Translations under genes and position numbers: made by a program
In this document: positions 7,088-14,858 of the stretch, piece by piece
Layout: each line of letters starts with the position of its first letter
Position numbering within the stretch: the first letter of the stretch is position 1
Source: a virus
DNA: 41,934 nt
IMG/VR virus record: IMGVR_UViG_3300047440_000056
Span: 1-41,934 of that record
Direction: 5' to 3' (one strand)
Notes under the pieces: model-generated
What the model was told of the DNA's origin: nothing
Seen by the model: only the letters and a program-made list of their open reading frames with translations
Database searches by the model: none

Positions 7088-9060
7088 TATGCACCCTCCC
7101 CGGCGCTCACGTCGAGATATGCCCCGATGAGCCGATACGGCACAGGGTCGGAGGCACTGACTTCCCACACTCTCGCACGACCACGCCCAAGCCTTCGGAA
7201 CATGATGCGCTGTCCGTAAGTTCCGGCCTGCCCGATTCCTGCTGAAAGCTCGTTCGACCAGACGTGCCCGCCATCATTCGACCACCGAAGGTTAATCATC
7301 GGATCGCGCGGCTGTCCCGCTCCGTCGAGCAAGGGAGGCATAGGCCCGACGCCTGTTTCGGCATAAATCTGCAAGGTCTTGAAGAAAACGAAGCTCTGAT
7401 CCGAGGAAGCGTGCCGGGTACGTCTCACTCGCCGGATGACGTTTTCCCCGTCAGTGAACAGCGAGATCGACATATTGTAGATTTTGCCGCTCGACCAATC
7501 GCCGACCAGATGCTTTCCGAAGTTGAACGTGTGGTTCTGACTGTGATGCGCTTCGAACTTTCCCGCTGCTGCGTTCCAGAAACCTCGCTGATGCCACATT
7601 CCGGTCGCTACGTCGTACACCCAGGTCGCATTCGCTGTCGGGAATCGCAGAACATAGAAGCCATGCCCCTGATCCTGGTAGGAATAGCCGATTGCATCCG
7701 ATAGTCCGACCGCCCCGAAGGTGGTCAGATAGCCTTGCAAGGCGAATTCAATGGCATGGTTCGATACCCTGTTCGGAGTGTAGCCGTTCGCACGCCAGAT
7801 GACCCCGCCGCCGCGTTCGTCGCCGCCAAGCCAGAAGATCGAGTTGTCGAGACGTACCGGGCTGTTCGGCGCGAAGATTCCCGCCTCCATGAAGCCGCCC
7901 GGAATCGGGTCGAACGTATTGATTGATCCGGTCAAGGAGTAAGGCTGAGTCTGCCGCTCGCCCCAGAACCACAATTCATTGTGATCCGCGAACATCGAAA
8001 GCACGTTCCCGGCAAAGACGGAGACTTTGTTTGTATCCAGAGGGTCCCAAGTCGTCGCATCGAGAGGCGCGGACCATTGAAACTGATTCGAATTCGAAAG
8101 AAGCGCCACAAAAAAGCCTTCCACATAGGCCACAAAGGAAACTGGCCCGAGAAGCATGCCGTTCGGCAGAGGCGTAAATGTATTCGTGGTTCCAACCGTC
8201 AGAATATCCACAGTGAAACCGAAGCCGATGCCCGGTTGAGCACCGCCGGTGGCCGTCATTACGTTGGTCGATGGAGTGTACTGCATTCCGCCATCGGTGA
8301 GCGTGAATGCGGTCACGTTTCCGCTTGCGTCAATGGTTGTGACAATGTATGTGGCCGAGGGCGTAACCCCATTGATCGTGCCGGTATCGTTCACCGCATA
8401 GGCGCCGCCAGTCGTGAGGACATTGATAGTGAGGCCAGTCCCGGCGCCCGGCTGTGCCCCGCTTTGAATTGTCGGCGAGCCGACCGATGCGGCATAGTTC
8501 GATCCCACACTCGTAATGTGGTAGGTCAGAACAACTCCAGCCCCGACTGTATCCACGATTCCTGTTGCGTTCATGTCTCCGGCTGAGACTGTGAACGTGT
8601 CTCCGGCAACATAGCCTGTACCACCGGAATTCAGCGAACTGGTCAGAATACCGTTGTTTCCTCCCTGATTCACTGAAGCTGTGAGGATGTGGCCTGTTGA
8701 GAAGTCGAAAACGTAGAGTTGGCCACCGCTCTCCACGAGAAGCTGCGTTGCCCCGCCTGCCATCGACACCGGCTTGCCATCGTTAATGATGTTTCCGTAC
8801 AGGTGGAAGGTTCCATCCGAAAAAACCTCATAGAAATGCGCGCCGGCAGCCACGAATGTCCGGTCATTGACGGTAATCTCGCCTCGAATCGGCGTGTCGG
8901 TTAGATCGCAGAACACTTCAGTCCCTGGAGTCGGATACAGCGCAGCCGGAGATTGGCCTTCGCCTTCCGATGACTCGACATACCAGTTCATCGTGAACTG
9001 ATCGGCGAGATTCGGCGATTGGCTGGTATAGCTTGGCCCTACCAGATCAAATGGTTGCAA
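7087..9060 (-). CDS. Tail hub / packaged-DNA stabilisation protein, P22 gp10-like, with inserted repeat domain
   Basis: A 657-residue protein. The N-terminus (PSYTSQSPNLADQFTMNWYVE) and the body with FVAYVEGFFVALL, WSAPLDATTWDPLD and ELWFWGERQTQPY are characteristic of the gp10 / DNA-stabilisation family, which folds as a beta-propeller and closes the portal after packaging. Residues of about 130-300 are an insertion rich in Gly, Thr and Val with at least two copies of a unit ending GGAQPGxGxGxTVDIL. P22 gp10 is about 470 residues, so the insertion largely accounts for the extra length. It follows the neck protein after three bases. Confidence 0.8.
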   Translation of the reverse strand: MQPFDLVGPSYTSQSPNLADQFTMNWYVESSEGEGQSPAALYPTPGTEVFCDLTDTPIRGEITVNDRTFVAAGAHFYEVFSDGTFHLYGNIINDGKPVSMAGGATQLLVESGGQLYVFDFSTGHILTASVNQGGNNGILTSSLNSGGTGYVAGDTFTVSAGDMNATGIVDTVGAGVVLTYHITSVGSNYAASVGSPTIQSGAQPGAGTGLTINVLTTGGAYAVNDTGTINGVTPSATYIVTTIDASGNVTAFTLTDGGMQYTPSTNVMTATGGAQPGIGFGFTVDILTVGTTNTFTPLPNGMLLGPVSFVAYVEGFFVALLSNSNQFQWSAPLDATTWDPLDTNKVSVFAGNVLSMFADHNELWFWGERQTQPYSLTGSINTFDPIPGGFMEAGIFAPNSPVRLDNSIFWLGGDERGGGVIWRANGYTPNRVSNHAIEFALQGYLTTFGAVGLSDAIGYSYQDQGHGFYVLRFPTANATWVYDVATGMWHQRGFWNAAAGKFEAHHSQNHTFNFGKHLVGDWSSGKIYNMSISLFTDGENVIRRVRRTRHASSDQSFVFFKTLQIYAETGVGPMPPLLDGAGQPRDPMINLRWSNDGGHVWSNELSAGIGQAGTYGQRIMFRRLGRGRARVWEVSASDPVPYRLIGAYLDVSAGEGA

Positions 9061-9063
9061 GGT

Positions 9064-9813
9064 TTACCACCTCGACCCTTGACCGCCTACCGGAGTGTCG
9101 GAATAATAGTTGTACCGCACGCTCTTGGCTGTCAGCGCCGCATCGCACCAAGCCTCGATCAGCGGCAAATTCATGCTCTTTACCCGAGCGAGGGATTCCA
9201 CAGCCAACGGAGCCGTGGTTGCCGACATGACTGGATCGAAGCCGCCTGGAAACTCAGCCATCAGACGCACAGCAAGGTTATAGCGCAATGCTTCCACATA
9301 GCCGGGAGGATAGTTGTTGTCAGTCGTTAGATTCGTGTACTCCGTGAGCTGCGACCACCGATAGATTCTGGTATTGACCACGACGGTCGGGATCGGCCAG
9401 AAGCTCAGATTACGAAGCGGGAAAGCCTGATCGTCATAAACCGCCTGCGGCAGCGTGGTTTGGATGTTCTTCACCGGAACTTGCTGCCAGTCGGCTTGCG
9501 TGTAATAGTCAATCGGCAATTCAAGCGGCTGTGTCGGATTCGTGAGCGAAACGATGCTGATTCTGTCGATTCTCGGAGGACGCGCGGCATTGAAATTGCC
9601 TCCCGCGCCGTACGTGTACACCTGCTGACTCGGCACAAGCGCGAATTCGTCAATCGCCACGGTAAAAACCATCAACCGCTCGGCTGCCCAGGAGTCGAGC
9701 ATCTGATTCAGAACCAAAAGGGCATCGGAGGCTTCAGCGCCGGTCGGTGTTTCTCCCGATGCCAAAGCCCCGATCAGGCGCATCGAGCTTGAAATGAGGT
9801 CAAGAGCCTTCAT
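9064..9813 (-). CDS. Head-tail connector / neck protein, P22 gp4-like
   Basis: A 249-residue protein. The N-terminal helical pattern (LISSSMRLIGALASGETPTG, then ALLVLNQMLDSWAAE) is the hallmark of the gp4/gp11-type adaptor that binds the portal ring. The middle has PPRIDRI and LPIDYYTQADWQ. The C-terminus has YPPGYVEALRYNLAVRLMAE, also typical of the family. It sits directly upstream of the gp10-like hub, as in P22. It overlaps the preceding small gene by 14 bases. Confidence 0.8.
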   Translation of the reverse strand: MKALDLISSSMRLIGALASGETPTGAEASDALLVLNQMLDSWAAERLMVFTVAIDEFALVPSQQVYTYGAGGNFNAARPPRIDRISIVSLTNPTQPLELPIDYYTQADWQQVPVKNIQTTLPQAVYDDQAFPLRNLSFWPIPTVVVNTRIYRWSQLTEYTNLTTDNNYPPGYVEALRYNLAVRLMAEFPGGFDPVMSATTAPLAVESLARVKSMNLPLIEAWCDAALTAKSVRYNYYSDTPVGGQGSRW

Positions 9814-9991
9814 TCACGACCGCCTTTTGCCTTCCGCGCACTTTCTCTGGAACCGGAACGGGTGATAAGTCAAGCTGAGGGGCCTTGTTATCGACCCATT
9901 CCGGCCCAAGAGCCTTCTCCTGTTCGGGCGAAGTCACGACAATATGACCGCCGCCGCGAACGTGATACTTGAACTTCGGGAAACCTTCCAT
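9800..9991 (-). CDS. Small hypothetical virion-operon protein (63 aa)
   Basis: A basic protein with an N-terminal FPKFKYHVRGGGHIVVTSPE segment and an EWVDNKAP motif, then a Pro/Val-rich tail. Short proteins with the HVRGG..V.SPEEE..LG..W pattern are common between capsid and tail genes of many phages and have no known activity. The start is 9 bases after the stop of the beta-helical protein. The end overlaps the neck gene. Confidence 0.6.
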   Translation of the reverse strand: MEGFPKFKYHVRGGGHIVVTSPEQEKALGPEWVDNKAPQLDLSPVPVPEKVRGRQKAVVNEGS

Positions 9992-10000
9992 CTGTCCCCT

Positions 10001-10981
10001 TTATGCCGGGTTGACGCCGATGCCCATCGAGGAACTGACTGCCGGCCCGATGACGTAGGCTGCTGTCTTGGTCGTTCCTTCGTTGGCTGTGATTCCCACC
10101 ATGCCGCAATCTCGGTAAACGAGCATTCCAGCAGGGCTGGTTTGCGCCGTAATTGCACCGAAGGCGGTCATTGCGGTAGCGCCCGATTTAATCGCATTGA
10201 TGAACAGGCACTTGTCGAAAAGTTGGAAGCGGTCCATCCCCGCTGCTGGAACGATGATCCCCAAGCTATTGCCGTCACCGGAATAGAATGGAAACACACA
10301 GTTACGGAATTCATTGCGTGCCGTGCCGGCTGCAAGCCCGATGGAAGCATTGGCGTTCGTGCGGGCGATTGTGTCGCTTCCGATGGTGCAATTTACGAAC
10401 TGATTCTCGCCTGTGCCGCTGATCTTTACGTGTCGGCTCCCGGCGTCAGCCGCACTGGCAGCATCGGCCATTCCGGTGATATGTGAGTTATAGAAGAGAT
10501 TTCTTCCACCTGTCACTGTGAGGGCAATCGCCGCTGTAGTTCCGGTCGTGAATCCGGCGAATAGTTCAATGTTGCTGAAGAGGCAGCCGGAACCGCTCAC
10601 TGTCAGGAAGTTGGCAAACGCTGTAGCCGAAGTCGATGGAGCAATTCTGGCACGATTCGAGAGGTTGACCCCGCAGGACACCCCGACCAGATGCAGCGCA
10701 TTCTTGGCCCATGTGAAAGCCGTATTGACGCGCGCCGTCGAGGTCGTGAGACCGTTCGAGATGAGCGCGATTACGTCATTCTTGCCTTCGCGTCCGATGC
10801 CGTAAGCTCGCGTGAAAGTGTTCACGGGGGCCGTGATGCCGTCGTTCGTGTCAACGCCCGCGAAAGGATCGAGCATGATGATGTTCCCATTCAGAAATGC
10901 TAATCCAGCCGCATTGATGTTCGCATTGATCTGATCCGCAATCTGTTTCGTGAAGCTGCCGTACTGTGTGATCGGTGCCAT
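10001..10981 (-). CDS. Beta-helix-like structural (decoration) protein
   Basis: A 326-residue protein, rich in A, T, G and N, with the rung pattern of a right-handed parallel beta-helix (CLFSNIELFAGF, NLFYNSHITGM, NQFVNCTIGS, NEFRNCVFPF, LFDKCLFINAI, each an aromatic-Asn-Cys turn). It lies between coat and neck genes and has no signal peptide. A head decoration role is plausible; glycan binding is an alternative. Its ribosome site (GCGAGGTC before ATG) stands clear of the two hairpins upstream. Confidence 0.65.
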   Translation of the reverse strand: MAPITQYGSFTKQIADQINANINAAGLAFLNGNIIMLDPFAGVDTNDGITAPVNTFTRAYGIGREGKNDVIALISNGLTTSTARVNTAFTWAKNALHLVGVSCGVNLSNRARIAPSTSATAFANFLTVSGSGCLFSNIELFAGFTTGTTAAIALTVTGGRNLFYNSHITGMADAASAADAGSRHVKISGTGENQFVNCTIGSDTIARTNANASIGLAAGTARNEFRNCVFPFYSGDGNSLGIIVPAAGMDRFQLFDKCLFINAIKSGATAMTAFGAITAQTSPAGMLVYRDCGMVGITANEGTTKTAAYVIGPAVSSSMGIGVNPA

Positions 10982-11014
10982 GATCTGACCTCGCCAGATG
11001 CTAGTCTAAGGATG

Positions 11015-11064
11015 CCTCCCAACGGGAGGGGATTGTGTGGGGCGGGGTACCAAGCCGCCGCCCC
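11015..11064 (-). promoter_or_regulatory. Tandem hairpins between two structural genes
   Basis: The 99-base gap between the 221- and 326-residue genes has two perfect hairpins. One pairs 11039-11045 with 11058-11064 (GGGGCGG/CCGCCCC, 7 bp). The other pairs 11015-11020 with 11024-11029 (CCTCCC, 3-base loop, GGGAGG). Neither is followed by a T run on the minus strand, so an mRNA processing or stability element, or a partial attenuator after the abundant coat and decoration genes, is more likely than a full terminator. Confidence 0.55.
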
Positions 11065-11080
11065 TCGGGTTTGTAAAATC

Positions 11081-11746
11081 CTAAGTCCAGACCACAGGTC
11101 CAGAGTTCGTACCCGTGCCGCCCGTCCCGACAACCGTATAAAGCAGGTTCGTAACGCGAAGTTTGATGCCTGCCCCGATCTGCGCCGGGAAAGTGCAAAT
11201 GGTCCGAAGGCCGCTCGCGCTTGCGACCGCAAAGCAAGCCGAAGCTGCTGTGACCGTGTGTGCCTGGGCCGTTGCGCTCCAAATTTCAATGATGTTGCCT
11301 TCGTCGCCGGCCACCGGAGTCGGAAGCGTAATCGCGTCCGCGCTGGCAGTCATAACGACATTGAAACTCGGCACGCTGGAAAGCACGGCGTCAGCCGACC
11401 CGAAGAGCTTGACCGCATTCTGGGTCACTCCTTCCTGGGTCTGCTGGCTGGTCATCAGGTTGCCGAAGATTTGAACGAAAGCCGTAAAATCTGTCGGCAG
11501 TCCGATGAAAACCAGTGCGCTGTTTGCATGTGCTACCTGTTGCGTTCCGCCTTGACCGCGCAAAACGGGAATGAATGTCCCGTTCGGAGCGGCAATGCAG
11601 ACCATCTTTTCCTGCTCGATAATTAGGACCGTGATCCCCGAGCCGGTCTGGAAGTTGGGAGCGGTAATGCCGGTCGCGCTCGCAACGTGAATCGAAGTGT
11701 CGGTTGCCGAACAAGCTGAAGTGAGAGTCGTAGTGGTGATCGACAT
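11081..11746 (-). CDS. Structural protein, possible head decoration
   Basis: A 221-residue, acidic, T/A/S-rich beta protein directly downstream of the coat gene. Residues 1-90 contain VASATGITAP and IEQEKMVCIAAPNGTFIPVLRGQGGT; the VLRGxxGT pattern is common in small structural proteins of tailed phages. The second half has repeated strands (AGDEGNIIEIWSATAQAHTV). Position and composition suggest a decoration or capsid accessory protein. I cannot tie it to a named family. Confidence 0.6.
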   Translation of the reverse strand: MSITTTTLTSACSATDTSIHVASATGITAPNFQTGSGITVLIIEQEKMVCIAAPNGTFIPVLRGQGGTQQVAHANSALVFIGLPTDFTAFVQIFGNLMTSQQTQEGVTQNAVKLFGSADAVLSSVPSFNVVMTASADAITLPTPVAGDEGNIIEIWSATAQAHTVTAASACFAVASASGLRTICTFPAQIGAGIKLRVTNLLYTVVGTGGTGTNSGPVVWT

Positions 11747-11793
11747 TGATTTCCTCTTTGATTTACTTTCCGGCTCCGTAGAGCCTTAATTTG

Positions 11794-13011
11794 TTACGAA
11801 GCGATACGCACGGCAAGTTGGGGGTACAACGTCGCCCATCCGCCGAGTAAATCCATTCTCAAGGGTGCTCGGTCAAGATTGATGTCGTAGTCCCGAATGA
11901 CGCGCATCGACATCTTGAGGTCTTGATCGTCGGCAATCCGGTCGGCCATGTCGAGGCCGCCATAAAGCGGCAAATCGGCAGAGGCAAACGTGAAAGCGTC
12001 GGGATGGAAGGCGAGGCCGCGCTGAGACTTGGTTGCAGCAGCGCCGTTGATGGTGATGGCCGAATTGTCGGCAATCGCTATGGATACGTTCTGGTAAGGT
12101 CCGACGAGCACCGCCCCGGCTCCGTTGATTTGCACCGGAATCGTTGCAGCGCCGCCGCCATCCGAGGAAACATCAGCCGTTACCACGAAGTTCGCCAGCG
12201 TCCCGAAAGTCTGTAGACTTTGCGGGTTGACGGCAAACACGTTGGCAAATTGGATGACATCGCCCCGATTGAGGATCGCCGTCGAAGCGGTCCAGCCATC
12301 GGTGATGATGCTCGAACCTAGCTGTGCCACGCCGTTTGAAAGCGGCGTGCCGCCGCCAAGCCCGACCGTGTGCTGGTTGCAGTTCTGATCCATGTACCAG
12401 TCGAATCCGACCGTCTCTTCCGACATCATGCCCTTCATCCAGCGTTCGCTGACTGTTTTCTGAGGATTGAAAAGCCCGGTCAAGGCACCGACAATCGTGC
12501 CGTTCATGGCCGGACTGATGACGAGGCACCGATCTTCGAGAGGAGCTGCTTCGTTCGACAGCAGCGTACCCGCATCGAGGTAGGTCTGGATGGTGTTTGG
12601 AACCGTTCCGGGGGTGCCGACTTCATTGTTCACGGTCTTGTAAAGCGCAAGGCCGTCCTGGTCGATCTGGTTTGCCATGCTCTTCATGGCCTTTTCGATG
12701 AATCGCTTTCGGAAATCGTCCACCGAAAGTGCAAGGTCCGAGGAAGTAATGGCAAACGACCGCTGATACTGCACGTTCAAAACAACCGGCACCGAGCTTT
12801 CGGTCAAGTCCTGAAGCACAAGACCTTGGCCCTGGGAATATTGGAAGCGCACCGGCAAGCGCACGTTGAGCACGTTGCCGATCTTGGCTCCAGCCTTTGC
12901 AAACTGCGAATCGTAGCTTCGGTTGATCTGCCGCGTGAAGGTCAATTCGTTTTCGAGCACACGAAGAGTCTCACGGGTAATCATCCCGATGGTTAAAAGG
13001 GTGTTACTCAA
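11794..13011 (-). CDS. Major capsid protein, P22 coat-like
   Basis: A 405-residue protein. The N-terminal arm (MITRETLRVLENELTFTRQI), the SYDSQFAKAGAKIGNVLNVRLP segment and the strand-helix stretch SSVPVVLNVQYQRSFAITSSDL match the plan of the P22 coat family: arm, E-loop, then DxxxR helices (DDFRKRFIEKAMKSMANQID). About 80 residues near 220-330 are beta-rich and occupy the place of the P22 insertion domain. The length is close to P22 coat (430). It has the strongest ribosome site of the arm (AAAAGGAGGAAATCCA before ATG), as expected for the most abundant protein, and a structured leader. Confidence 0.85.
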   Translation of the reverse strand: MSNTLLTIGMITRETLRVLENELTFTRQINRSYDSQFAKAGAKIGNVLNVRLPVRFQYSQGQGLVLQDLTESSVPVVLNVQYQRSFAITSSDLALSVDDFRKRFIEKAMKSMANQIDQDGLALYKTVNNEVGTPGTVPNTIQTYLDAGTLLSNEAAPLEDRCLVISPAMNGTIVGALTGLFNPQKTVSERWMKGMMSEETVGFDWYMDQNCNQHTVGLGGGTPLSNGVAQLGSSIITDGWTASTAILNRGDVIQFANVFAVNPQSLQTFGTLANFVVTADVSSDGGGAATIPVQINGAGAVLVGPYQNVSIAIADNSAITINGAAATKSQRGLAFHPDAFTFASADLPLYGGLDMADRIADDQDLKMSMRVIRDYDINLDRAPLRMDLLGGWATLYPQLAVRIAS

Positions 13012-13159
13012 TTGGATTTCCTCCTTTTCCTAGAAATAGAAACGCTATCTGAGCCGTTCCTGTTTCCGAGTCAGGAGAGTTAGAGGCGAGACTTCCGCCA
13101 ACGGAGGTTGTCGGACCTGAACCGACAAGTTTACAGCGATGAACGCCGACAGGTAAGTT
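13012..13159 (-). promoter_or_regulatory. Leader of the coat gene with a perfect hairpin
   Basis: This 148-base gap lies upstream of the coat gene. It holds a 7-bp perfect hairpin (TTGTCGG/CCGACAA, 13108-13128, 7-base loop), a smaller TCCG/CGGA hairpin beside it, and then the GGAGG ribosome site. It may stabilise or insulate the coat message from the nuclease cassette upstream. I see no convincing -35/-10 pair. Confidence 0.45.
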
Positions 13160-13594
13160 CTACTGAATCGTTGCGCCTGAGCTAAGCGCTTTTACTTGCT
13201 CTTGCAGAGCCGCTTTCTCCTTAATCAGTCTATCTATGCGCTGCTGAAATGGGACATGGCCTGCGGTCCAACCTGTATATTTGATGATGTCTTTTTCCAG
13301 ATTGGAAAACTTGCTGATTATTGGGGATTGCATTTCGTACATTTCTGCGATTAAAGAATTGAGTTGGTTGTGGCTAAAAGAAAACCATTCTCCGTTTATT
13401 CTTTGTTTGGAATGGCTTTCGTGCAATGAATGCTCTAGTTCGTGGTGATTGGGGGACTTCCAGATCGCAATGATCTCAATTCGGAACGGTAACAGTATTC
13501 CCAATTCGCTAACTCGAATGGAAGGGCGCGAAGATTTTCCAATCTTGTACCAGCCGAACTTACGCGAACCGATTAGATAAACGTAACCGTTCAT
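13160..13594 (-). CDS. GIY-YIG-like (T5orf172/MUG113-type) nuclease domain protein with scaffold-like tail
   Basis: A 144-residue protein. Residues 3-40 (GYVYLIGSRKFGWYKIGKSS...RVSELG) carry the strand-turn pattern of the GIY-YIG superfamily branch seen in T5orf172 and MUG113 proteins. HELEHSLHESHSKQRINGEWF supplies the conserved His and Glu region. The last 35 residues differ: FQQRIDRLIKEKAALQEQVKAL is a short coiled coil very like FQARIDRLIKQQAS in the scaffold encoded just upstream. It sits between scaffold and coat genes, a typical site for free-standing homing-type nucleases. Coupled to the 56-residue gene by GGGAG seven bases before its ATG. Confidence 0.65.
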   Translation of the reverse strand: MNGYVYLIGSRKFGWYKIGKSSRPSIRVSELGILLPFRIEIIAIWKSPNHHELEHSLHESHSKQRINGEWFSFSHNQLNSLIAEMYEMQSPIISKFSNLEKDIIKYTGWTAGHVPFQQRIDRLIKEKAALQEQVKALSSGATIQ

Positions 13595-13601
13595 AGTCTC
13601 C

Positions 13602-13772
13602 CTAATTCGTGCGATTGAACAAATCCGACCACCGATTGTCGTGCATTCTTAAATCCTGAACGTCGGTGGTTTCAATCGTAAATCCGAGCCAATCAAATCC
13701 TACAATCTTTCCGCTGCCACATTCCCAAATAAATCTCGGCAGCAGTTCAAAGGCGTACCTTTTGATTCTCAC
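13602..13772 (-). CDS. Small 56-residue protein coupled to the scaffold gene
   Basis: It starts at a GTG that overlaps the scaffold stop (GTGA) and ends 7 bases before the nuclease gene. The sequence is rich in aromatic residues (YAFELLPRFIWECGSGKIVG, then GFDWLGFTIETTD) with a C-terminal MHDNRWSDLFNRTN. It reads as a real folded protein, but I do not recognise the family. It may travel with the nuclease gene as one cassette inserted between scaffold and coat. Confidence 0.55.
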   Translation of the reverse strand: MRIKRYAFELLPRFIWECGSGKIVGFDWLGFTIETTDVQDLRMHDNRWSDLFNRTN

Positions 13773-14674
13773 TGCACTCGGCCTTGCGACCTGAGTTTCT
13801 TGTACGCCTGATAATCTGTTTTGTCTAGCGGAATCGTCGAACGGCTTGATCCGCCTGACACTGGCTTAATTGGAAGTGGCGGACGTTTCCTTATTTCCGC
13901 CGCTTTGATGGCCTTTTCTTGCTCTTCGGCTTCGGCTGCTTCTTTCTCGGCTTTTTCTTCATCGGTTTCCTCCGTTTTGCCTTCCGCCAGCTTCTCGGAA
14001 ATCTTCCAAACCTCGGCAATCGCCCGAGATGCCGACATTTCCGTCAATTCCTTGCAAATATCGGGATTCTGAGCGAGGAAAATTGCCACTTCCGGCCCAT
14101 TCTCCATCTCCAGCGTGATCGGGCCTTCAATCGCCGCCGGCACTGAGATGGATTGACTCATCAGTTCCTTGTATTCCTCGTTTTCGGCCTGCAAAGCGAT
14201 CATCCGGGCGTTGTAGGCGCTTCGAGCTTCCTTGACCGATTCCTCGAAAGCTGCTTTTTGCTCGGCTTCACGCTCGGCCTTCACTTCCTGCCGCACTTCC
14301 CATCGAGTCAGAGCGCGGACATACTCTGCATCGGTCTGGAAATCGTCGCGCTTCGGCTCGCCATTCGCTTGTTCCGCTTTCGGAGCACCGTCGCCCTTCA
14401 GCTTGGCTTCAAGTTCAGCAGCTTTCTTCTCGGCAGCCGCAGCGCGTTCCTCGGTAGAGGCTTGCTGCTTAATTAGACGGTCGATGCGGGCCTGAAAGCC
14501 GCCTTTGACCTTTGGCTTCTGCTCTTTTACTTCTTCGGTTTCTTCGGTCTTGGCCGTGATCGTCTCTCGCGTGGCCGTTTCCTTGCCATCCTTGACGGCT
14601 TTCTTGTACTCAGCCATTGACGCTTCGCCAAGCGGGACTTCCTGTGTTTCGACAACTACTTCATTTTCAGCCAT
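13769..14674 (-). CDS. Scaffolding protein
   Basis: A 301-residue, highly charged helical protein rich in E, K and A, between portal and coat genes, the usual scaffold position. It has a Glu-rich N-terminus, a GGFQARIDRLIKQQAS helix near residue 58 that many phage scaffolds carry, a long coiled coil (about 70-165) and a second Glu/Lys coiled coil (about 230-265). A basic end (AYKKLRSQGRVQ) could be the coat-binding tail, as in P22 gp8. It should line the procapsid during assembly and then leave. It overlaps the genes on both sides. Confidence 0.8.
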   Translation of the reverse strand: MAENEVVVETQEVPLGEASMAEYKKAVKDGKETATRETITAKTEETEEVKEQKPKVKGGFQARIDRLIKQQASTEERAAAAEKKAAELEAKLKGDGAPKAEQANGEPKRDDFQTDAEYVRALTRWEVRQEVKAEREAEQKAAFEESVKEARSAYNARMIALQAENEEYKELMSQSISVPAAIEGPITLEMENGPEVAIFLAQNPDICKELTEMSASRAIAEVWKISEKLAEGKTEETDEEKAEKEAAEAEEQEKAIKAAEIRKRPPLPIKPVSGGSSRSTIPLDKTDYQAYKKLRSQGRVQ

Positions 14675-14858
14675 TCTTTTGCGCCTTTCCTAAGGATTCC
14701 AAATCTTGATTGTGTTGTCCAAGTTGCCCTGATGGAATTGCTTGCTGCCCCTGCAATAATTGACCTTGAAAACTCATCTTCCAGCGAATTTGAGTGCATT
14801 CGTGACATTCGCATTTTGGACGTTGGAAGTCTTGATTTGAAATTGCTAGTGGCATCAT
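14667..14858 (-). CDS. Small Gln-rich protein with a CECHEC motif
   Basis: A 63-residue protein between portal and scaffold, with overlaps at both ends. Residues 15-27 are KCECHECTQIRWK, a compact Cys/His cluster able to bind a metal; the remainder is Gln/Gly-rich. The motif recurs in the early protein at 23302-23490, where 20 bases of DNA are identical. It could be a virion or assembly factor. The function is unknown. Confidence 0.6.
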   Translation of the reverse strand: MMPLAISNQDFQRPKCECHECTQIRWKMSFQGQLLQGQQAIPSGQLGQHNQDLESLGKAQKNG

